Shown in pieces: positions 50,335 to 59,303 of a stretch of 64,000 bases of DNA. How positions within the stretch are numbered: the stretch's first letter is position 1; every line of letters starts with the position of its first letter. Origin of the DNA: CAZHCG01 sp046484285 (GTDB lineage: Bacteria; Myxococcota_A; Polyangia; JAAYKL01); the NCBI GenBank assembly GCA_046484285.1, contig JAWOBP010000209.1:1-64000 (forward strand). Direction: 5' to 3'. A program made the translations under genes and the position numbers. Below the pieces are notes generated by a model. The model ran no database searches. It was not told where the DNA came from and worked only from the letters and a program-made list of their open reading frames with translations.

Positions 50335-53300
50335 CTCTTCTCCCCTCTTTGAATCTCCAGCACTTGGACGTTCCTCTCCGACAGAACGAAACGGAGTAGC
50401 TCGCGGGTGCGGGGAATCTTCGACAGCGCGCCGCTCGCATCGTCGCGAAAGCGCACCAGACCGGAGGGCCCGGCCGACTCTTCGATCAGCAGCGCCACCG
50501 CGGCTCCGATCGATCCGGTCGCCAGCAAACCGAAGCGATCCGCCGAGTAGGAGGTGGCGGCCGCCCACTCGCGGATCTGCCTGGGATCGGTCGCGAGCAG
50601 CTCGCGACACGGATCGGAAAGCGCGCGGCGCAGCTTGCGCTTGATCGCCTTGCGCGCCCGGCGCACGAGATCCGCGTCAGTCGGCAGCGGGAGGCCGGAG
50701 TCCTCTCCCAGGGTCGCCGCCGTGACCGCGATCACCCAGCGGACCGGAGCCGCGGCCTCGCCCTCCTCGAACGCTCCCAGCCCGGCCGCTGCGCGCCACA
50801 GGTCGCGCGCAAGGAAGAAACGCTGCCGCGCTTCTGGCGGCGAGATCACATCCGGAGCCACGGCCAGGGACGGCGGCCAGCCGGGCAGCGCAGAACAGCC
50901 GCGCGGATCGGATCCGGCGCGATGGACCTCCAGCTCCTCGACACCGATCGCGGCGCCCCAACCGGCGACCCATCCTTGCAGCGCGTCGTCCTTGTCCACC
51001 AATGTCGAGCGCCCGATCGCCGGGTATCTCTCGTCGTCGCCGAAGACCGCGCGTCCCAGCGGCGCGGCGATCCGGATCACGCGGGAGGCGGGGCAGGCGG
51101 CGTCGTCCGGGTGGGCCAGCAAACGGACCAGCTCCTCCGCTCTCGAGGCGGGGGGCGCGGGCGGCTCCTCGGCATCCAGGCGCAGCTCTCCTCCACGGTA
51201 CAGATCCAGCACGGCCTCGCACGCCTCCGCGGTAACGTCGTCGCCGAGCTCGGCCGCCACCTCGGCGAGCCGCGCCGTCGCATCCGAGTCCACCGGCCGT
51301 TCGTCGAGCCCCGCCCGAATCGCGGCTCGGGCCTTTACGAAACGCGGCCGCAGCTCCGCCGGATCGGCGACGAACTGGCTCGCCATCCGCAGGCCGTCCA
51401 CGTCGTCCGGATTCTGACTCAGGAGCCGATCGATCACCTCGGAGGCCGCGTCCGGATCGAACAGCTTCTCCAGCCGCAGGTGCGCCTCCTCGCGCATCAC
51501 GTCTGCTCGCTTGGCTTCGTCCCCGACCCGCGCCGCCAGCAGCGCCAGCGCCTCGGCCGCCTCCTCCCACAGCCCCCCTTTGGACGCAATATCGGCCAGC
51601 TGGCGCAACGTCTGCGGATGCTCGTCTCCCTCGCGGTAACGGAAGCGCAGCAGCGAGACCGCGGCAGGGATGTCGCCGGCCTCTCCGGCCAGGATCTCCG
51701 CGGCTCGCCACAACGAGGTGCGCGCCTCGACCGGGTCCTCCAGCGCTGCGGCGTACTCCTTCAACGCGGCGACTGCCTCCAGCCAGCGCTCGGCGACCAC
51801 CAGTATGTCGATCTTGGTGCGGTGCGCGGCGGCGCGCTGCGGCTCGAGCAGCAGCAAGTTCTCCACCGCTTCCAGCGCGCCGTCGAAATCGTCCATGGCC
51901 AGCAGCCGATCCGCCTGCTCCTGGTACAGCTCGACGAGTCGATCCGCGTCGTACTCCGCCTCGATGTGAGTCTCTATCTGCTCGGCGAGACCGCTTTCGT
52001 CGCCCTTCTCTCTCAGTATCCTGGACAGCAGCTCGTTGGCCTCCATGTGATTCGGAACGCGACGAACTGCCTCGCGCAGCAACCTCTCGGCACCCTCCTT
52101 TTGTCCCAGGTCGGAAAGCAGAATCTCCGCCGCACGCAAGAGCTGCCTGGCCTTCTCTTCCTGCGTCCCGTAGAAGCCGGCCAGCCGTCCGTGCGCTTCG
52201 GCGGCCTTTTCGTAATCTCCGCAGGCATGGGCCAGCCTGGCCAGCGCCTCGAGCAGGCCCGGATGATCCTCGGCCCGCTCGACGCCCTCGCGGACGACCT
52301 CCAGCGCCGCGGCCGCGTCGCCCGCGTCCTCCAGCGCCTCGGCCGTGTCGAGCAGCCAGTCGGCCCACTCGAGCACGTCTCCCCCGGCGGCCAGCTCGGC
52401 CCGTGCGGCGAGCAGATCGGCCCCTCCTTCCGCCCTTGGATGCAGCCGATCCGCGGCGTGCCAGACCGCCTCCGGCGAGCGGAGATCTGTCTTCTCGAGG
52501 CCGGCCTCGCCTTCTTCCGCGCCGGACCGGATCAGGCTCGCCGCGATCCGGCACGCGCCGGCCAGCTCTTCTCCCGGGGCCGTCTCGGCCATCTCGCTCA
52601 ACGCCCGCGCCGCACCGGCCAGGCGCTCCGGACGTCCGCCCGCGAGCAGTCTCCACAGCCGCGCGGTCTCGTCATCGGCGCCGCTGTCCCCGATCAGCTC
52701 GGCCGCCGCGTCGGTGCCCCGCAGCGCCCGCGTCGACTCGAGCAGCTCCGGCGCGAACAAAGTGCGTTCCTCCGAGCCCGCGCCGCCAGCCAGAGTCGCC
52801 AGCCTCTCGCAAAAGCCGTCTTCGTCGCCGCCGAGGCGGGCCGCGACTGCGGCCAGCAACTGCGCGGCGATCGCCGGCGGCCCCTCCAGCGAATCGACGG
52901 CCGCGGACAGCTTGTCGACCGCCTCGGCCTCGCGGCCGAGCACCAGCAGCTTCAGCGCGCCCGTGAGCAACGCCAGGCGAGGAGCGTCCTCCGGGTGTGA
53001 CTCCGCCAGCCGCTCGAGCCCCGCATCGGCCGCCTCCCAGTCTCCGAGCCGGATCGACGTGCGAAGATCGCCCCAGGCCGCGGCGACGTCTTCCGGGTCC
53101 AGCGCGATCAGGTCGGTGAAGATCTCTCTGGCCGCGGCCACATCGCCGAGCACGTGCTCCAGGATCGCCGCTCGCTCGTGCAGATAAATCCGGGAGCTCT
53201 CCGGCTCCTGCGATTCCTCGCAGGTGCGCTCCAGCTCCGAGGAGAGGTCCTCCCAGCGCCCGGACGCGCGCAGCAGGCGCAGCGAGAGGCGCCGCGCCGC

Positions 53301-54827
53301 CGCGGAATCGGGATCGACCCCTTCCGCGCGGCCGGCCAGCTCCAGCGCCCGAACGGCGTCCCCTTCAGACTCGGCGCAGCGAGAGGCGGCCACCAGCAGC
53401 GCCGCGCTCGGCTCCGCCGACGAGGTCGACTCGCTCCAGGCGACGAGCTTCGCGGATCGCTCCGAAGGCGCGGAGCGCAGAGCGTCCAGCGGCGGATCCC
53501 ACGGGGTCGGCTCCTCGCTCGGCGGCGGCCAGGGAGTATCGGCCGCTGCCCGCTCCGCCGCCATCAGGCGGGCGATCTCTCCACCGCGGCCCGCGGCCAG
53601 CAGCTCGGCCGCGACCCGCCCTGCCTCCGGATGATCCAGGTTCTCCTCGAGCCAGCGCCGGGAGACCTGCACGGCCTCGGTTACGTCCGCCTCGCCCCCT
53701 TCGTCGCCGGACAGCTCGGCCAGCGCCTCCAGAAACCGCGAGCCGCTGCGCGCTACCGCGGCCCGCGCCCGCTCGGCGGCGCGCTCCGTTCGTCCGGCGC
53801 ACAGCTCCAGCAGCGCGCGCTCGCCCGCGCTCGCCCGCTCGAAAACGGTGTCGGCCGCCTCCTCCAGGCGACCGCCGGCCGCCAGCAGCCGCGTCCGCTC
53901 CCGCGCCAGCAGGATCGACTCCGGCCGCAGCTCCAGCGCTCGCTCCAGCGCTTCCAGCGCTCCGTCGAAATCGTCGCGCTCCCGCTCGCGCGAGCGCGCC
54001 AGCCTCCAGAGACCGGCGGCGGCGGCGGACGCCCCTCTTTCCAGCCCGTCGAAGTCGTGTCCCAAAGGCCGATCGTCGTTGCGGGCGAGCGGCTCCTCGA
54101 GTGCCCCGGCTATCATCCTCTCCAGCGCTCCGTCGTGCACCTCCCACGCACCGAGCTCCGAGGCCGACCTCGCCAGCTCCTCGAGCACGCTCCAATCGCG
54201 AACGCCGCTTTGCAAGACCTCTTCGTAGAGAGCGATCCTGCGAACCTCGTCCCCGCCTCGATCGCGCAGCACGCCGGCCAGCTCCAGCAGCAAAGCCGCC
54301 TTCCAGAGCGGATCGCCGCTGGCGCGGGCCGCCTCCTCCAGGCGCTCGGGAAGATCGTCGGCGCCCTCCACGAGCGCCTTCTCCAGGCGCGTCCAGCGGA
54401 TACCGCGATGCTCGGAATCCTCGCTCGCGGCCGCCTCGAGGCTCTCCAGGGCCCCTTCCGGATCGGAGAAGTCCGACGAGCGCAATCGCGCCAGCGCCAG
54501 CTGGCAGGCGACGCGATCCTCGACCCGGCGCGCCGCGGCGAGCAGCGCCTCGAGGGCGTCGGCCCGCTCGCGCGTCCCCCGGCTGACGGCCGACCGCCAC
54601 AGATCCCAGGCGATCTCCGACGATTCGGGGCTGAGCTCGGCGGCCGCCTCCAACCTGGCCTCCGCCTCCCGGCGGGAGCCGAGCCGCTCGCCGAGCACGC
54701 GCGCCAGGTCGTGACTCAGCACCGACAGCCTGGCCGGCTCTCCGCCCGCGCCGATCTCCGCCAGAAGCCTTTCCGAGAGAGACGACCAGTAAGCGCGGGC
54801 CTCGTCGTTTGAAAAACCGTTCGTCAT
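50331..54827 (-). CDS. Giant TPR protein 2, paralogue of TPR 1
   Basis: 1,498 residues from ATG 54827; GTG 54842 is an alternative. Repeats run through almost all of the protein; good TPRs appear near residues 860-1150 (DLGQKEGAERLLREAVRRVP, LVELYQEQADRLLAMDDFDG, EAVENLLLLEPQRAAAHRTK). The C-terminal 300 residues hold SRVIRIAAPLGRAVFGDDER, PPEARQRFFLARDLWRAAAG and DRFGLLATGSIGAAVALLI. This last motif aligns with RAGFLAAGSLEGAIAGL of TPR 1, so the two proteins share the tail domain and arose by duplication. Its start follows the previous gene's stop by four bases. Cytoplasmic scaffold is inferred from lack of a signal. Confidence 0.8.
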   Translation of the reverse strand: MTNGFSNDEARAYWSSLSERLLAEIGAGGEPARLSVLSHDLARVLGERLGSRREAEARLEAAAELSPESSEIAWDLWRSAVSRGTRERADALEALLAAARRVEDRVACQLALARLRSSDFSDPEGALESLEAAASEDSEHRGIRWTRLEKALVEGADDLPERLEEAARASGDPLWKAALLLELAGVLRDRGGDEVRRIALYEEVLQSGVRDWSVLEELARSASELGAWEVHDGALERMIAGALEEPLARNDDRPLGHDFDGLERGASAAAAGLWRLARSRERERDDFDGALEALERALELRPESILLARERTRLLAAGGRLEEAADTVFERASAGERALLELCAGRTERAAERARAAVARSGSRFLEALAELSGDEGGEADVTEAVQVSRRWLEENLDHPEAGRVAAELLAAGRGGEIARLMAAERAAADTPWPPPSEEPTPWDPPLDALRSAPSERSAKLVAWSESTSSAEPSAALLVAASRCAESEGDAVRALELAGRAEGVDPDSAAARRLSLRLLRASGRWEDLSSELERTCEESQEPESSRIYLHERAAILEHVLGDVAAAREIFTDLIALDPEDVAAAWGDLRTSIRLGDWEAADAGLERLAESHPEDAPRLALLTGALKLLVLGREAEAVDKLSAAVDSLEGPPAIAAQLLAAVAARLGGDEDGFCERLATLAGGAGSEERTLFAPELLESTRALRGTDAAAELIGDSGADDETARLWRLLAGGRPERLAGAARALSEMAETAPGEELAGACRIAASLIRSGAEEGEAGLEKTDLRSPEAVWHAADRLHPRAEGGADLLAARAELAAGGDVLEWADWLLDTAEALEDAGDAAAALEVVREGVERAEDHPGLLEALARLAHACGDYEKAAEAHGRLAGFYGTQEEKARQLLRAAEILLSDLGQKEGAERLLREAVRRVPNHMEANELLSRILREKGDESGLAEQIETHIEAEYDADRLVELYQEQADRLLAMDDFDGALEAVENLLLLEPQRAAAHRTKIDILVVAERWLEAVAALKEYAAALEDPVEARTSLWRAAEILAGEAGDIPAAVSLLRFRYREGDEHPQTLRQLADIASKGGLWEEAAEALALLAARVGDEAKRADVMREEAHLRLEKLFDPDAASEVIDRLLSQNPDDVDGLRMASQFVADPAELRPRFVKARAAIRAGLDERPVDSDATARLAEVAAELGDDVTAEACEAVLDLYRGGELRLDAEEPPAPPASRAEELVRLLAHPDDAACPASRVIRIAAPLGRAVFGDDERYPAIGRSTLVDKDDALQGWVAGWGAAIGVEELEVHRAGSDPRGCSALPGWPPSLAVAPDVISPPEARQRFFLARDLWRAAAGLGAFEEGEAAAPVRWVIAVTAATLGEDSGLPLPTDADLVRRARKAIKRKLRRALSDPCRELLATDPRQIREWAAATSYSADRFGLLATGSIGAAVALLIEESAGPSGLVRFRDDASGALSKIPRTRELLRFVLSERNVQVLEIQRGEKR

Positions 54828-54831
54828 CGTT

Positions 54832-57654
54832 TCAGTCAACACTCGGGACCGGGTGAAGCGCTCGCCCCTCGCGTTTCCACCACTCCCGCAGGCGTCGAGC
54901 CATTTCGCGTCGCTGCTTGTGATCTAGCGCCCCGGCGGGCCACTCCACCGCGTCCGCGGTTGCTCTCCGCAACTCGTCGACGGCTGCCAGGCGAACGTTT
55001 TCGAGTCGATGGTTCAGCGACTCGATCGCCCATTCCAGCCTGCTCAGTGATCGATTCGACGACCACCATGCCATCCAGCGTCGCTCGGAGAAACCGAAAT
55101 CGTTGAACGTGATCCGCACCAGCGCGTCGTGGCAGCGCTCGGCCAGCACGCTGTCGACCGAACCGAGCAGGTCTGCCAACGCCGAGACCCCCTCCGGCGC
55201 CTTCAACGCGCCGAGAGCCCCGGCGGCTATTCGCTTCTTCTCCAGCGACGACGACGGCGCGGTCAGCGTACCGGCCAGCTCGCGCATGGCCCAGCGGTAC
55301 TCCGGAGTCTCTCCGTAACCCGCGATGACATCCACCGCCAGTGACCTGATCTGCCTGTCGTTGTCGAAGATGCGCTGTACGAGCGAGCCGAGAGCCTCGG
55401 GGTACTCGCAGGATGTGAACATGAACGTCGCGTAGTAGCGAACCTCCGAGTCCATGCTGTCGAGCAGCGGGACCAGCCGCGGTCCGGCGCTCGAGCCGAA
55501 GGTCGCCAGCGCGCGCAGCAGCGGACCGTGCTGCTCGACCGGCCGCGAGCGGCCGACCTCCTGGTACCGATCGCAACTCAAAGGCCCGGGAAACCGCTCG
55601 ACGAGCCGCGCCAGCGCATCGTCTCCGAGCTGGACCAGGGTCAGCGCCGCCTTCTCGTCGAACCCGCCGCCAGCGGTGACCCTGTCGACGAGCTCGTCGA
55701 TCTCCTCGGTCATCTCCACGACCACCGAGCGGGTCTCCGCCACCGGCGCCGCGCCCGCGGCCGGCTCCGCCGCCCGCGGCTCGGGCTCCGGCTCCGCCGC
55801 GGGCGCGGGCTGATCGATTCTGACCACCGCTCTGGCCGCCACCGCATCCGGCGGTGGAGCGGGCGGATCCCCGGGTCCGGCCTCCTCGCTCTCGACGGCC
55901 TCGACGGCCTCCGGGACCGGGGTGGGACGATCTTCGGGTGTCAGGTAATCCGCGGAGACGCGCTCGATGTACTCGACCCGCTCCAGCAACTCCTGCGGAG
56001 GCGCGCGGAGCGGATCGAAGCCCGGCCCGCCATCCCCTTCGGTCGGGGGCTCGAAAGGAGAGGACTCGCTCGGCTGAGTCGGTCGCGACTCGACCTCCGA
56101 GAGTGTCGGCTCGGCTCCGGTCTCCTCTGCGGGCGGCTGCTCCTTTTCCGCCGCCGGGGCCGGAATGCTGGATATCGACGGCTCGGGCCATCCCTCCTCG
56201 CCGATCACATCCCCGTCTCCGAAGCCCGCCTGGGAGCGGCGGATCTTGCCGCTCAGCGAGGCTTCCGAATCCGGTTCGGCCGGCTTCCACTGCGACATCT
56301 CGGGCGCGGCCTTCCGCTCCGACCCGACCTCGGCTGGCCGATCCGTCGAGACCTTGGCCGGCGAGCGATCGTCTCCCTCGCGAAACGCCCCCAGCTTTTT
56401 CTTCAACAGGATCCGCTCGAAAGCGCGTCCGACCTCGCGGCAGAACTCGGCCAGCTTGGCGACCCGGTTGGCCCGCACGCCCTCGCGGCCCGAGTCGCCG
56501 TAGAGCATCAGGATCAGCCGCTGCCGCACGAAGACCGGAATGACCGTGCAGCTCCGCGGCGGCTCGCGCTGCAGGCGCGCCAGCACCTCGGCGTCGGCCG
56601 GATGGTCCCCGGGGGGACCGAGGTGGTAGCCGCGCGTGACGAACACGGTGTTGAACATCCCGCTCCGCTCCAGCGAGACCTCCACGTCCTCGATGCCGTA
56701 CGGCGGCCGACCGCGAAAGACCGCGCTGCGCCCGTGAGCCGTCTTGCCCTGGACCACCAGCAACGCAGTGTAATCGAACGCCTGCCCGGCGAACGCGAGC
56801 AGCAGATCCAGTATCTCGTCGCGCCCCTCGGCCGACTCCAGCTCCCGGACGGCCTCGGAGAAGCGCAGACGTCGCGGCTCGTAGCCGCGCTCCTTCTTCT
56901 CCTCGACCGGCTCCTTCTCCGCGAGGCGCCGGGCCGGACGCGCGGCCGGCCGGCCGAACGGAGAGGTGTCTTCGCCCGAGCGTCCCCGCCGCTCGGCGGT
57001 CACGAACTTGATGGTCGATTCGCCCTCCTGCCGAACAGGCCTCGAGGGTTCGATCACGATCGGCGTCTCGAGCGGCGGCTGCGGCTCGACCACGGGAGCC
57101 TCCCGCTGCCAGACCGGCGCAGAATCCTCCTTGCGCACCGCCTCCGGCCGGGGCTGCTCGGCCGGCTCCGCGTCGACCTCGAAATCCGGCTGAAAACGAC
57201 GTTGCAACGCCGCCATTCTCGCCGAAAGCGGGACACCGTAATAGCGATTGAGCGCCATCGCCAGTCGGAACTCGAGCGCCAGACGCGGCGTCACCTCGAA
57301 GCTGGCCAGCCGAGAAATCCGCTCCAGCGCCTCGCTCGGCGGCGGTCCGGCGCAGGCGACCAGCAGGGCGTTGCCCTGAAGCCGCACCGGCACGATCTGA
57401 TGGTCGCGCGCGACCTCGGGCGGAACCGTCTTGAGCACGCGGGGGTCGATGTTCTCCAAAGCGGCGCGCGACAGCACGGGCAGCCGCACGACCCGACCGA
57501 TGTACTCCGCCAGCACGTCCTCGTCGACGAGACCCAGCTCCAGGAGGTTCGTGGCCAGGTCTCCGCCGAAGATCACCTGCCGCTGGAGCGCCTGCTCCAC
57601 CTGGGTGACGGAGAGAACCTGGTCCTGGACCAGCAATGAGCTCAAAGCGGACAT
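54832..57654 (-). CDS. MshEN-GAF-HEAT protein (GspE-N-like, no ATPase)
   Basis: 940 residues. The first 150 (LLVQDQVLSVTQVEQALQRQ, TNLLELGLVDEDVLAEYIGR, and VPPEVARDHQIVPVRLQGNA) are an MshEN/GspE N-terminal domain, which can bind cyclic di-GMP in some proteins. Pro/Glu-rich linkers separate it from a GAF-like region near 265-410 (DYTALLVVQGKTAHGRSAVF, RLILMLYGDSG) and another linker. Residues 640-930 are HEAT-like repeats (SEVRYYATFMFTSCEYPEAL, IRSLAVDVIAGYGETPEYRW, EGVSALADLLGSVDSVLAER). There is no Walker A, so it is not a secretion ATPase. It follows rsmE by 63 bases. Confidence 0.82.
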   Translation of the reverse strand: MSALSSLLVQDQVLSVTQVEQALQRQVIFGGDLATNLLELGLVDEDVLAEYIGRVVRLPVLSRAALENIDPRVLKTVPPEVARDHQIVPVRLQGNALLVACAGPPPSEALERISRLASFEVTPRLALEFRLAMALNRYYGVPLSARMAALQRRFQPDFEVDAEPAEQPRPEAVRKEDSAPVWQREAPVVEPQPPLETPIVIEPSRPVRQEGESTIKFVTAERRGRSGEDTSPFGRPAARPARRLAEKEPVEEKKERGYEPRRLRFSEAVRELESAEGRDEILDLLLAFAGQAFDYTALLVVQGKTAHGRSAVFRGRPPYGIEDVEVSLERSGMFNTVFVTRGYHLGPPGDHPADAEVLARLQREPPRSCTVIPVFVRQRLILMLYGDSGREGVRANRVAKLAEFCREVGRAFERILLKKKLGAFREGDDRSPAKVSTDRPAEVGSERKAAPEMSQWKPAEPDSEASLSGKIRRSQAGFGDGDVIGEEGWPEPSISSIPAPAAEKEQPPAEETGAEPTLSEVESRPTQPSESSPFEPPTEGDGGPGFDPLRAPPQELLERVEYIERVSADYLTPEDRPTPVPEAVEAVESEEAGPGDPPAPPPDAVAARAVVRIDQPAPAAEPEPEPRAAEPAAGAAPVAETRSVVVEMTEEIDELVDRVTAGGGFDEKAALTLVQLGDDALARLVERFPGPLSCDRYQEVGRSRPVEQHGPLLRALATFGSSAGPRLVPLLDSMDSEVRYYATFMFTSCEYPEALGSLVQRIFDNDRQIRSLAVDVIAGYGETPEYRWAMRELAGTLTAPSSSLEKKRIAAGALGALKAPEGVSALADLLGSVDSVLAERCHDALVRITFNDFGFSERRWMAWWSSNRSLSRLEWAIESLNHRLENVRLAAVDELRRATADAVEWPAGALDHKQRREMARRLREWWKREGRALHPVPSVD

Positions 57655-57717
57655 CGGAAATACAGCTTATGAGTGCGCGGTCGATTTTTCTAGAGACTTT
57701 TGATCTATTTGGCTCAA

Positions 57718-58443
57718 CTACTCGAAACCACCGGCAAAGGCAACGGCCAGGGCGGTCGCCGCGACCGCCGCGGTCTCCGCTCGCAGAACCGTGGGACCCA
57801 GACGGACCGCGACGAAACCCAGCTCCTCCGCCCGAAAGACCTCCTCCGGCTCGAAGCCGCCCTCGGGCCCGGTCGCCACCGCCACCCCAAGGCTCGGGTC
57901 CGCGCGGCGCAGCTCCTCCATCAGGCTCGGCAGCCCCGGGTCCGTGTGCAGAATCAGCCGCAGGCGGTCGCGATCCGCGCTTCGCAGCGCCTCGTCCGTC
58001 TCTGTCGGAGAATCGACGCGAAGGGGCGTCGCCCGCCCGCACTGGCGCAGCGATTCCGCGGCGATGCGGCGCCAGCGCGAGACCCGATCCTCGCCCGGCA
58101 GAGCCACGGTCCTGCCGGTCAGCAGGGGTGTCAGCCGTTCGGCTCCCAGCTCTCCGATCCTGCGCACCGCGTCGTCGAACAGCCTCCGCTTGGGAACGGC
58201 GGCGAGAGCGTGGACCGGGACCGCTCGCGGAGCGTCGGGCAGGCTCCGGATCGAGCGCAGCACGGCCGCTTTCTTGTCGATTCGCTCTATCTCGGCCAGC
58301 GCTCGCCTCCCGCTCGCGTCCCCGACCTCGACCGAGTCGCCCGCGGCGAGACGCCGCACGCGCGCCAGGTACCGCAGCTCGTCGCCGACCACGCTCAGCG
58401 ACTCGCCGGGCTCGCCGACCCGCTCCACCAGCACCCGTGTCAA
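57718..58443 (-). CDS. rsmE: 16S rRNA m3U1498 methyltransferase
   Basis: 241 residues. TTG 58443 overlaps the prmA stop (TTGA) and yields a normal 'MTRVLVER' start; GTG 58434 is another option. The SPOUT core carries ATGPEGGFEPEEVFRAEELG and VRLGPTVLRAETAAVAATAL, the trefoil knot that holds SAM. The N-terminal PUA-like part has YLARVRRLAAGDSVEVGDAS. It methylates the 30S subunit. prmA followed by rsmE is a common bacterial pair, which makes the call firm. Confidence 0.93.
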   Translation of the reverse strand: MTRVLVERVGEPGESLSVVGDELRYLARVRRLAAGDSVEVGDASGRRALAEIERIDKKAAVLRSIRSLPDAPRAVPVHALAAVPKRRLFDDAVRRIGELGAERLTPLLTGRTVALPGEDRVSRWRRIAAESLRQCGRATPLRVDSPTETDEALRSADRDRLRLILHTDPGLPSLMEELRRADPSLGVAVATGPEGGFEPEEVFRAEELGFVAVRLGPTVLRAETAAVAATALAVAFAGGFE

Positions 58444-59303
58444 ATCGGCCTCCGCACCGCGACCGCTCCCCAGCCTTCCCGATCCCGCCGCTCCCTCTCC
58501 TCGAAGCCCGGCCACAGCTCCAGACAGGGGTTCACCTGGTCGACCAGCAGACCGCTGAGCAGCGCCTCTCCTCCCGGCGCGACGAGCCGGGCGATCCGCT
58601 CGGCGCAATCGCGAAACACCGGCAGCTCCAGGTTGGCCAGCACCAACGGCCAGCCGCCGGAGACCTCCCGGGGATCGGCACATCGCACCGAGACGATCTC
58701 CTCCACTCGGTTGACCCGCAGGTTCTCCTCGGCCGCGCGCACCGCCTCGGGATCGTTATCGATTCCCTCCACGAGCCCGGCGCCGAGCTTGGCCGCCGCC
58801 ACGGCCAGGACTCCGGATCCGGTCCCCACGTCCAGCACCCGCAACGGAAGATCCGCGCTCAACGCCCTGGCCTCGATCATCTCCAGCACCAGGCGGGTGG
58901 TGGCGTGGCCGCCGGTGCCGAACGCCGCTCCCGGGTCGATGACGATCACCTCGCGCCGATCGTCGGACGGCTCCATCCAGGGCGTCACCACGCGCAGAAT
59001 CTCGAGCTCCACAGGCGAGAAGAACTCCCGCCAACCGACGCTCCAGCCATCGTCGACCACCTCGATCGCCTCGACCCGGGCGGCCGGCTCCAGGCGCGAG
59101 ATCTCCTCCGCGACCCGGTCGCGAATCCGGGCCTCTTCGAAACCCGCGCGCAGCTCGCTCGTCTCCCCCGCTCCGGCCGAGAGCGTGTCTCGATCCCGCA
59201 CCTCCACCGAATCCGCGCCGCGCTCCCACAGCTCCCAGCACAGATCGTCGGCCCGATCGACGTCGGTGTGCACCACCAGGCAAGGCCAGGCGTCACGCTT
59301 CAT
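58440..59303 (-). CDS. prmA: Ribosomal protein L11 methyltransferase
   Basis: 287 residues from ATG 59303, which overlaps the stop of giant TPR 3 (ATGA). SAM-binding IDPGAAFGTGGHATTRLVLE is the PrmA signature; VLDVGTGSGVLAVAAAKLGA and EGIDNDPEAVRAAEENLRVN follow. The N-terminal 90 residues form the L11-recognition domain (LVVHTDVDRADDLCWELWER). VLANLELPVF replaces the more usual catalytic-site NLxxP context but keeps asparagine-leucine. It trimethylates L11. Coupling to a giant TPR gene is unusual. Confidence 0.93.
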   Translation of the reverse strand: MKRDAWPCLVVHTDVDRADDLCWELWERGADSVEVRDRDTLSAGAGETSELRAGFEEARIRDRVAEEISRLEPAARVEAIEVVDDGWSVGWREFFSPVELEILRVVTPWMEPSDDRREVIVIDPGAAFGTGGHATTRLVLEMIEARALSADLPLRVLDVGTGSGVLAVAAAKLGAGLVEGIDNDPEAVRAAEENLRVNRVEEIVSVRCADPREVSGGWPLVLANLELPVFRDCAERIARLVAPGGEALLSGLLVDQVNPCLELWPGFEERERRDREGWGAVAVRRPI

